Assembly: GCA_028280165.1 (NCBI GenBank) | Contig: JANQMI010000086.1 | Location: 1-35,416, forward strand | DNA length: 35,416 nt | Origin: Oceanicaulis sp. | GTDB lineage: Bacteria > Pseudomonadota > Alphaproteobacteria > Caulobacterales > Maricaulaceae | Reading direction: 5' to 3' | Part shown: positions 9,501 to 15,828 of the stretch, in pieces | Position numbering within the stretch: the first letter of the stretch is position 1 | Layout: each line of letters begins with the position of its first letter | Program-made: the position numbers and the translations under genes | The notes under the pieces: generated by a model | Databases searched by the model: none | Seen by the model: only the letters and a program-made list of their open reading frames with translations | What the model was told of the DNA's origin: nothing

Positions 9501-9863
9501 CTGCGCGCTCGCATCGCCTGGGATGCCAGCAATTGGGGCGATGCCGGGCGGCGCACCGAAGCGCTGCTGGGCGAACGCTGGCGTGATGACAGCGCATTGT
9601 CCGATCCTGAAGCCCACAATGTGTTGCGGGCGCTGATCGCCTATGCGCTGGCCAGCGATGCAGGGGGCATGGAGCGGATTGAATCGCGCTATGGCGCGGC
9701 CATGGCCAGAACCCGCCATGCCCGCGCCTTCTCCATGGTGGCCGAGCGAACCGCCGGCCTTGGCGATGCGCGCCTGTCCGCACTGGTGGCCGAGCTGGGG
9801 GCGCTGGATCGCGCCGACAGCTTGATGGCCGGCTTCATGCGCGAAGACGATCCGGCGAGTTAA
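6558..9863 (+). CDS. Large secreted/periplasmic AMIN-like + TPR protein of the flagellar operon
   Basis: GTG start at 6558 with upstream GGAGG, overlapping the motE-like stop; signal peptide ALAAGVALAALTATAHAQ; N-terminal repeated beta-domains ending in 'IDLAP/LDIAP' (AMIN-like), helical TPR-like C-terminal two thirds. Confidence 0.75.
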   Translation: MLPSRGKRIALAAGVALAALTATAHAQAPANLDVEQVGETTRIRIVLPEAEGGDLTAEAEIAAGAVVIARMSEAISADISVLTDQAAGYVAMARLDPDGRTLRLALNQELESRVSISHNVIAIDLAPVGSEPLPDVVSPFEQAQRAEAEARAAAAQAAAQIAAQQAVLPPLPVSVRVGEASEYTRIAFQWPEAVTYALEQADGRATLRFSRRAEVDLAGLRGDPPRFVDVVTPVEDDDEFVLSFGLIGDAQARVWSDEPGRVVLDIAPANGGGVESVLAALGDYAASQAQTATADDIAEAGEESPAPEPIEIDRPDPVPESGIVPVQVRIDGTDLALTFPWANLPGAAVFRRGDALWVVFDASAELDADEIAAARSRHVRSYQVVTGPDFSALRIHAPGSTQADVRAAGSSWTVILGESLDEPPRAVRLARETSFRRPALLRFGLNGARSAVSVPDPVIGDRFLVLTAEGEKRGVLTPRRFAETELLTSAHGVALLPFVDDLELTVIAGGAELSRPGGLALSRAADPALAASVDRPVTAGFLDFERWRGGDDYREAHERVTRAANSMEPEAILAYARFQLAWQLAHEALSLSSLAIYERPRLADTPEVAAVRGAANYMAGRYEDAEANFAHPALQNDAAAQPWRGLIAAKAGDWSQARRYFVAGEEATFFFDPVWRSRISAWHALAAVRTNDVGAVDTLLVAAQAVPEDPEADAVATFAGAGAMAARGDIDGALAAYDALERHVWLPIQARAILEKLRLEVAEDRIDADAAVETLEGLRYRWRGDDVEVASAAMLGQVYADAGRFRAALDTMQQTRNRFPGSPVSRQISIDMAQLFRDLFLGGRADQMDPLDALALWDEHKALSPAGPDGLRMTRRIVGRLVEMDLLDSAAELLTYQVYEDQITMTGLGRAQIAADLARIQLMNRRPEEALRAIQTTRVARLPQDLVDDRRLLQARAYSELGRTDHALELIANDRGDEVDQLRARIAWDASNWGDAGRRTEALLGERWRDDSALSDPEAHNVLRALIAYALASDAGGMERIESRYGAAMARTRHARAFSMVAERTAGLGDARLSALVAELGALDRADSLMAGFMREDDPAS

Positions 9864-10483
9864 GCGGTTCGCGTGGGCGGGTTCGGTAAGCCGAGCGCCC
9901 GGCTGATCGCCTCCAGGGTCTGGTCGATATGGCGCTCGCGCACACCTTCGCTGAGTGACAGCGTATCCATCGCCGGAGACCGCTCCAGGCTGGCGGCCCC
10001 ATGCAGGCTTGACCAGATGAACATCGCTTCGGCTTCGATCTGCGCCCGGCTGGTCCCTTGGCGTTCGGGCAGGTCTGACAGGGCCTGAACCAGCATCTCA
10101 AACGCGTTACGTGCCTGGCTCAGCATGTCTGGATGGGCTTGGGGTAAAGGCAGTTCGGTCTCGAACATCAGCCGGTAGGGCAGGGGGTTTTTCGCCGCAT
10201 AATCGAGATAGGTTGCGCCCATCGTCGCCAGGCGTGCATGCGGCTCCAGGCCTTTTGTGGCGGCGCTTAAAGCACCAGAGAAGGTTGCATAAGCGTGGGC
10301 CACAAGCTCCGCGACGATGTGATCGCGGCTGGCAAAATGCTTGTAGGGGGCTTGATGGGACACGCCCAGATCCCGCGCCACGGCGCGCAGGCTGAGCGCC
10401 TCTATCCCGGACTGTTCGATGATCGCCAGGGATTGGGCCAGAATGCGGTCGCGCAGCGGTGGGTCGGTATCAGCCTTTGGCAT
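9860..10483 (-). CDS. TetR/AcrR family transcriptional regulator
   Basis: LRDRILAQSLAIIEQSGIEALSLRAVARDLGVSHQAPYKHFASRDHIVAEL HTH. Confidence 0.93.
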   Translation of the reverse strand: MPKADTDPPLRDRILAQSLAIIEQSGIEALSLRAVARDLGVSHQAPYKHFASRDHIVAELVAHAYATFSGALSAATKGLEPHARLATMGATYLDYAAKNPLPYRLMFETELPLPQAHPDMLSQARNAFEMLVQALSDLPERQGTSRAQIEAEAMFIWSSLHGAASLERSPAMDTLSLSEGVRERHIDQTLEAISRALGLPNPPTRTA

Positions 10484-11273
10484 CCTGGTGGCGAGTCATC
10501 TTGTCCATGGCGTCGGTCAGGATGCTTGATCGCGCGCCGCGAGGCAAAGTGGCAAGTGAATAGCTGAGCAGTTTGGTCAGAAAGCCTGGGCGCGCGGTGG
10601 TGCGCTTGCCTAAAGCGCGCAAAGTCGGCCTTGGGATCGCCTTAGCCGGTACGGCACCGCCCATCTGCATGTCCGCGCGGGCGGCAAAGCCGGAGCGCAC
10701 GGGCCCAGGGGCACAGGCGATGACGTCAACGCCCTTCGGCTTCAGCTCGATACGAAGCCCCTCGGCGAGCCCCTGAACGAAGGCTTTGGTGGCGGCGTAA
10801 TTCGCCGCATGCGCCACGCCCTGGAAAGCGAGGAGGGAGCTCATCAACACCACGCCACCGCGTCCGCGCTGGACCATGTGTTTGGCGAGGCGAAGGCTCT
10901 GCTGGGCCAAGGCCCGGCAGTTCAGGTCGATCATGGCCAGCTCGTCGGCCTCATCGATGTCGAGGACGCTGCCGGAGGTGCCGAACCCGGCCGCGCCCAC
11001 GAACAGCCCCACATCCTTGCGCTGGACTGCGGCTGCAATCATGTCCGCACTGCTCGGTTCGCTCAGATCCAGCGCCAGGCTCTCGACGGACACGCCATGC
11101 TCATTTGACAGGGCGTTGGCGAGGCGCTCCAGCCTGTCAGCCCGGCGCGCGCAAAGCACCAGATCAAATCCGGCCTCGGCCAGCTCACGCGCGAAGGCCT
11201 CGCCGATACCGTCGCTGGCTCCGGTCACCAGGGCCGCCGGGCCGTAGTCGGCATATAGTTTCTTCGCGTTCAT
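10470..11273 (-). CDS. SDR family NAD(P)-dependent oxidoreductase
   Basis: ALVTGASDGIGEAFAREL (TGxxxGIG) and YAATKAF (YxxxK); ATG at 11273 with GGAGG upstream. Confidence 0.93.
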   Translation of the reverse strand: MNAKKLYADYGPAALVTGASDGIGEAFARELAEAGFDLVLCARRADRLERLANALSNEHGVSVESLALDLSEPSSADMIAAAVQRKDVGLFVGAAGFGTSGSVLDIDEADELAMIDLNCRALAQQSLRLAKHMVQRGRGGVVLMSSLLAFQGVAHAANYAATKAFVQGLAEGLRIELKPKGVDVIACAPGPVRSGFAARADMQMGGAVPAKAIPRPTLRALGKRTTARPGFLTKLLSYSLATLPRGARSSILTDAMDKMTRHQDAKG

Positions 11274-11298
11274 GCTCGCCTCCAACTTCGCTCTTCGT

Positions 11299-11315
11299 GG
11301 TAGACACTGTCTACC
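11299..11315. promoter_or_regulatory. Putative TetR operator 1
   Basis: GGTAGACA-C-TGTCTACC, perfect 8-bp inverted repeat. Confidence 0.8.
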
Positions 11316-11328
11316 ACATAGGTCAGAT

Positions 11329-11345
11329 GGTTGACGCTGTCTACC
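11329..11345. promoter_or_regulatory. Putative TetR operator 2
   Basis: GGTTGACG-C-TGTCTACC, degenerate copy 30 bp from operator 1. Confidence 0.7.
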
Positions 11346-11364
11346 TCTCCTTTGAGTTAGAGCG

Positions 11365-12138
11365 TTACCCCGGCGGCGGTAATCCGGTCTGGAAGCTTTC
11401 CACCAGCGAGCCTGCAACCAGGCCCCAGCCATCCACGAGCACGAAGAAAATCAGCTTGAAGGGCAGGGAGATCACAATCGGCGGCAGCATCATCATACCC
11501 ATCGACATCAAGATGCTGGCGACCACCAGATCGATGATCAGGAAGGGGATGAATAGAAGGAAACCGATCTCGAAGGCCCGCCGGAGCTCTGAGATCATGA
11601 AGGCCGGAGCCACCACGTGAACGGGCGTGGCTTCAGGCGTTTCGGGTTCGACATTGGCAATGCCGAGAAACAGGGCCAGATCGTCGTCGCGCGTATGGGC
11701 CAGCATGAAGCGTTTGACCGGCTGGGTGGTCGCGCCGAAGGCCTCTTCATTGGTGATCTCGCCATTGATCAGCGGCTCGATCCCCTCCTGATAGGACTGG
11801 GTGAAGACCGGGGCCATGATGAAGGCGGTGAGAAAGAGCGCCAGCGAGATCAGCACCGCGTTGGGCGGGCTTTGCTGCAGGCCGAGCGCGGTCCGCAGGA
11901 TTGATAGCACCACAATGATCCGCACAAAGCTGGTGGTCATGATCAGGATGGAGGGGGCCAGGCTGAGGACCGTTAGCAGCGCAATCAGCTGGAGCACGCG
12001 TTCGGTCAGCGCGGTGTCGTTATCGCCCAGATTGATGGTGACGCCCGGCGCTGCGGCCGCGAAAGCCGGACCGGCGAGGAGAGCTGTCAGGGCCAGCCCC
12101 AGCCCTGCTATCAGCGCCCACACACCGGCACGTCTCAT
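11365..12138 (-). CDS. fliP: Flagellar type III export protein FliP
   Basis: VLSLAPSILIMTTSFVRIIVVLSILRTALGLQQSPPNAVLISLALFLTAFIM. Confidence 0.97.
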   Translation of the reverse strand: MRRAGVWALIAGLGLALTALLAGPAFAAAAPGVTINLGDNDTALTERVLQLIALLTVLSLAPSILIMTTSFVRIIVVLSILRTALGLQQSPPNAVLISLALFLTAFIMAPVFTQSYQEGIEPLINGEITNEEAFGATTQPVKRFMLAHTRDDDLALFLGIANVEPETPEATPVHVVAPAFMISELRRAFEIGFLLFIPFLIIDLVVASILMSMGMMMLPPIVISLPFKLIFFVLVDGWGLVAGSLVESFQTGLPPPG

Positions 12139-12608
12139 GCTGACGCCCCCCGGCGGATTGGTTCGACGGAGGCGCTGTCGTTGTTGTCCTCGACGTCTGC
12201 ATCTGCCTCTATCTCAGCCTCTGGGCTTTCCAGCAGGACGTCGGTGGGCATGTCCGGCTCGAAGACCGGCTCTTCCTTGGCGGGGCGGGTGGCCAGCACG
12301 GTTTCGCGTTCTGGACCCAAAAGCAGGACATGCTCGTCCTCATCGGCTTTGATGATGACCACCCGGCGTCGCGGATCCAGCACCAGGCTGTCTTTCACCG
12401 CCAGGCGCCGGTCGGCACGCCCGCCGGTGAGCGTTGCCAGGCTCGGCATGCCGGGAATCCAGCCCCGCCGGACGATGAACAAGAATCCCCCCAGCAGCCC
12501 CAGCACAAGCAAGAGCGCAGCGAAATAGCGAAGGAAATCAAAAGCGTCCAAGAGGCCGGCTCGCGTTAACGGGTCGAATCGCCTTGCCGCGCAAGGCTTC
12601 ACACCCAA
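12135..12608 (-). CDS. fliO: Flagellar biosynthetic protein FliO (start uncertain)
   Basis: Single TM then RRGWIPGM...RRLAVKDSLVLDPRRRVVIIKADEDEHVLLLGPERETVLA; overlaps fliP start. An internal TTG at 12551 is an alternative start. Confidence 0.85.
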   Translation of the reverse strand: MGVKPCAARRFDPLTRAGLLDAFDFLRYFAALLLVLGLLGGFLFIVRRGWIPGMPSLATLTGGRADRRLAVKDSLVLDPRRRVVIIKADEDEHVLLLGPERETVLATRPAKEEPVFEPDMPTDVLLESPEAEIEADADVEDNNDSASVEPIRRGASA

Positions 12609-12644
12609 AGAGCTAACGAGAGTCGGCCAGCGCGTTAAGCGGGG

Positions 12645-12660
12645 TTAATCGGGTCTTAAC
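12645..12660 (+). promoter_or_regulatory. CtrA box upstream of flgB
   Basis: TTAA-TCGGGTC-TTAAC, exact TTAA-N7-TTAAC. Confidence 0.75.
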
Positions 12661-12711
12661 CGGCTCAGGCCAGGCTCGAGTGTGGAAAACGACTCACGCG
12701 AGCGGTTTAAA

Positions 12712-13125
12712 ATGAACCCTGCCGACCTGAATGTGCTCGAAACGCTGCGTACCATGCTGGGCTATCACAATGCCCGTCAGCGCACCATTGCCGAAAATGT
12801 GGCCAATGCGAACACGCCGGGCTTTACCCCGTCGGATGTCTCTCAAAGCCAGTTTGAACGCGTCCTGGCTGGCCAGGCCCGCTCTGACGGCGGTTTGCGC
12901 ACCACCAATGCCCGCCATTTGGGCGGTGAGAGCGTCGGGATGAGCCAACAATTCCGCGCCGAAGCCACGCCGGACAGCGAAACCACAGCCAATGGCAATT
13001 CCGTGGTCATCGAAGAGCAGATGGTGCGCGCGAATGAAAACCGCATGCGCTACGAAACCGCGCTCAGCCTGTACCAGAAGAGCCTTAATCTGATCCGCAT
13101 GGCCGCCCGGCCGCCGGGTCAATAA
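12712..13125 (+). CDS. flgB: Flagellar rod protein FlgB
   Basis: MLGYHNARQRTIAENVANANTPGFTPSDVSQSQFE; upstream of flgC. Confidence 0.95.
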   Translation: MNPADLNVLETLRTMLGYHNARQRTIAENVANANTPGFTPSDVSQSQFERVLAGQARSDGGLRTTNARHLGGESVGMSQQFRAEATPDSETTANGNSVVIEEQMVRANENRMRYETALSLYQKSLNLIRMAARPPGQ

Positions 13126-13145
13126 GTCAGGAGGTTTTGTAAGCC

Positions 13146-13559
13146 ATGGATAAAGCCTCAGAAACGCTTCAGATCGCCGCCGCGGGCCTGCGCGCTCAAT
13201 CGGCGCGCATGCGCATCATCGCTGAAAATGTTGCCAATGCGGAAAGCACCGGTCAAACGCCCGGCGCTGATCCCTATCAGCGTCAGATCCCTGTCTTTGA
13301 GTCTGAGCTGAACCGCGAAGTGAATGCCCGCATGGTGCGCATGAGCGATGTGCAACCCGATCAAAGCGAGTTCCGTCTGATTTATGAGCCCGGCCATCCG
13401 GCGGCGAATGAGGAAGGGTATGTGAAATACCCCAATGTCTCCTCGCTGATCGAGTTGATGGATATGCGCGACGCCCAGCGCTCTTACGAGGCGAATCTGA
13501 CCATGGTGGAAGGCACGCGCCGGATGTTAGAGCGCACGCTCGACCTGTTGCGCCGCTAA
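13146..13559 (+). CDS. flgC: Flagellar rod protein FlgC
   Basis: AAAGLRAQSARMRIIAENVANAESTG...VKYPNVSSLIELMDMRDAQRSYEANLTMVEGTRRM. Confidence 0.97.
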   Translation: MDKASETLQIAAAGLRAQSARMRIIAENVANAESTGQTPGADPYQRQIPVFESELNREVNARMVRMSDVQPDQSEFRLIYEPGHPAANEEGYVKYPNVSSLIELMDMRDAQRSYEANLTMVEGTRRMLERTLDLLRR

Positions 13560-13572
13560 AGGGAGCTAAGCC

Positions 13573-13875
13573 ATGGATCTTGCCGCATTACGCGCTTATG
13601 CCGCCGCCCAAGGCACGGCACCCACCGCCGGTGTGCAGCCCGCCCAACCCGCCGAGGGTGGGGCGTTCGACTCCCTGGTGGCCGATGCCATCGGCTCGGT
13701 CCAGACCACCGTGGCCACCGCTGAACAGCTCACCGCCCAGGCCGCGACCGGTCAGGCTGAGCTGGTGGATGTAGTCACCGCTGTGGCCGCGGCTGAAGTT
13801 CAGCTGGAGACTGTTGTGGCCGTGCGCGACCAAGTGATCCGGGCTTATCAGGACATTCTGCGCATGCCGATCTAA
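13573..13875 (+). CDS. fliE: Flagellar hook-basal body complex protein FliE
   Basis: Small ORF after flgC, C-terminus AAAEVQLETVVAVRDQVIRAYQDILRMPI. Confidence 0.93.
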   Translation: MDLAALRAYAAAQGTAPTAGVQPAQPAEGGAFDSLVADAIGSVQTTVATAEQLTAQAATGQAELVDVVTAVAAAEVQLETVVAVRDQVIRAYQDILRMPI

Positions 13876-13900
13876 CCCGATCGGCAGCGACGGGCTTCAG

Positions 13901-13937
13901 GACCCTAGGTCCCCACTTTCGTGGGGATGACGAAAGA
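13901..13937. repeat. REP-like hairpin repeat (TCCCCAC-TTTC-GTGGGGA)
   Basis: Hairpin 13910-13927 of the same family as those after cckA. Confidence 0.7.
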
Positions 13938-13950
13938 GAGATAAGGCGCG

Positions 13951-15759
13951 TCAATACCAGGCTTTGAAGCGGTCTAGCGATTGGGAGCCCAAGGCCTGCC
14001 GAAGCGGATGCAGTTCGGCTTCCAGCGGTTTCGAAGCGCCGATTGCTTTTGCGCTCAAGGGCTGACGCACTTGTTCGCTCGACGCGGTCCGAACCGGGCG
14101 TTGAGTGGTGTGAAACGAAAGGCAAGCCTCTTCGAACTCAAGGCCGATATGATCCAGCAGGCCGCGAACAACCCGCTCGGGATGGGTCACCAAATCCTCA
14201 TACTGAAGATGAAAGACGCGTCCGGGCAGCACGCGGTCCCAATGGTCCATGAGGGTCAGATAACCCTTATAATATCGCCCGATATTCTCGAGCCGGTAGC
14301 TGAATTCCGTGCCTTGGGTGAAGTGTTGCTTGTAAAGGCTGTAGCCGCAATCCATCGGATGCCGGCGCACATCAATGATCACCGCGTGCGGCAGGATTTT
14401 ATGGATCAGGCCCACATGTTCGAAATTATGCGGCAGCTTATCGGTAAAGAGCGGTGCGCCCTGGGCTCGGAAAAGCGCGCTTTCGTCCAGATAGCTCTGC
14501 CCAAGCGCTGTCAGAACGCGCTGCGGCACCTGACCGAGCCGGTCCAGATAATCGCCCCCAAGCTCGGTCGCGCAAATGGCATGGGCGCGTTGTTTCAAGG
14601 CGGGCAGGGTGGGCTGCTCCATCGTGCCTTCAATGGCCGAATGGCTGGCCAGGATCTGTTCCACCAGTGTCGAGCCGGAGCGGGGCAGTCCGACAATGAA
14701 AATCGGGCGCGGGGCGTTATCCGGCATATCGGCCTGGGCCGTCAGTGCATCCCTCGTCACCGTCGATGTGATCCGGGTGACGGCGGCATGAAAGGCCTTC
14801 AGGTCGAAATTATGGGCGGGATGGAGCTTGTTGGCCCTGTGATAGCTCGCCATGGCGGTCTCAGGATCGCCAGCGCTTTCTTCGGCTCTGGCCAGAGCAA
14901 AGGCTGCCAGGCTGCGTTCAAGCGGATTGAGGCCTGGCGCGCTCATTAAGCCGGTGATCGCCGTGCGATCGGCGCTGGAGAAGTCGTGGGTCTTCAGGTC
15001 CGCGAGCCCCCACCAGGCCGTGGCATTGCGCGGATTGAGGTCCAGACAGGCACGGAAGGCGGCCAGGCTCGCCTCGCGCTGACCGAGGATTCGATAGATT
15101 TGTGCGCGCACCAGCTCGACGGCGCTTTTCTGGCCGGGATGGTCGCCAATCTTCGGCCAGAGCTGGTCACACGCGTCCAACGCTGCTTGGTTTTGACCAT
15201 AGCGCATCAACACCGTGATCAGGGCCCACAGGCTGTTGGACGACCGGTCGAGTTGGCAGAGCCTTTCAGCGGCTTCGATCGCAGCGCGATAGCGCCCGGC
15301 CTGTTCCAGCGCCCCCACCTGCATCGAAATGAGGGTCAAATTGGCTGGCATGACCGACAAGCCATCCTCAATCAGGGTGACCGCGCGTTCGACATGGCCG
15401 TGAGCCAGCGCCAGGTGAGCCAGGGTGAAGATGGCCCGAGGGTGTCCTTCAACACGCGCCAGCATGGCCTGCGCGGTTTGCGTCGCGGCGCTGTAGTCGC
15501 GGGACTGGATCGCGCGCTGAATCGCCTGAAACTCGGCCCCCAGCGGGTCCAACTGTTCAGCAGATTGGCCAACCTGCACCGCTTCGCTGAAATAGTCCGC
15601 CCGATACAAAAGTCGGCTTAAGGCCAGCCACCCGGTGAAATGGGCCGGCGTGTGTTGCAACCCGGCCTTCAGCGCGGTGATGGCGGGGTCCAGCTGCCCG
15701 CTTTCGGCGAGCGCATCGGCGTTTTTAAGGAGCGTGGTGAGGTCGGATGGCGTCGTCAT
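13951..15759 (-). CDS. TPR-containing sulfotransferase family protein (TPST-like)
   Basis: N-terminal TPRs; 5'-PSB loop PIFIVGLPRSGSTLVEQILASH; C-terminal YEDLVTHPERVVRGLLDHIGL and TASSEQVRQPL. Confidence 0.92.
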   Translation of the reverse strand: MTTPSDLTTLLKNADALAESGQLDPAITALKAGLQHTPAHFTGWLALSRLLYRADYFSEAVQVGQSAEQLDPLGAEFQAIQRAIQSRDYSAATQTAQAMLARVEGHPRAIFTLAHLALAHGHVERAVTLIEDGLSVMPANLTLISMQVGALEQAGRYRAAIEAAERLCQLDRSSNSLWALITVLMRYGQNQAALDACDQLWPKIGDHPGQKSAVELVRAQIYRILGQREASLAAFRACLDLNPRNATAWWGLADLKTHDFSSADRTAITGLMSAPGLNPLERSLAAFALARAEESAGDPETAMASYHRANKLHPAHNFDLKAFHAAVTRITSTVTRDALTAQADMPDNAPRPIFIVGLPRSGSTLVEQILASHSAIEGTMEQPTLPALKQRAHAICATELGGDYLDRLGQVPQRVLTALGQSYLDESALFRAQGAPLFTDKLPHNFEHVGLIHKILPHAVIIDVRRHPMDCGYSLYKQHFTQGTEFSYRLENIGRYYKGYLTLMDHWDRVLPGRVFHLQYEDLVTHPERVVRGLLDHIGLEFEEACLSFHTTQRPVRTASSEQVRQPLSAKAIGASKPLEAELHPLRQALGSQSLDRFKAWY

Positions 15760-15773
15760 GGCCTATCCATAAC

Positions 15774-15801
15774 AAAAATGCAGGGGCTTTCGCCCCCGCA
15801 T
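15774..15801 (-). terminator. Rho-independent terminator of the TonB-dependent receptor gene
   Basis: Minus strand ATGCGGGGGCGAAAGCCCCTGCATTTTTG: stem-loop then T5. Confidence 0.85.
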
Positions 15802-15828
15802 CTCAGTCTTGTGGCGTCATCGGCGCGC

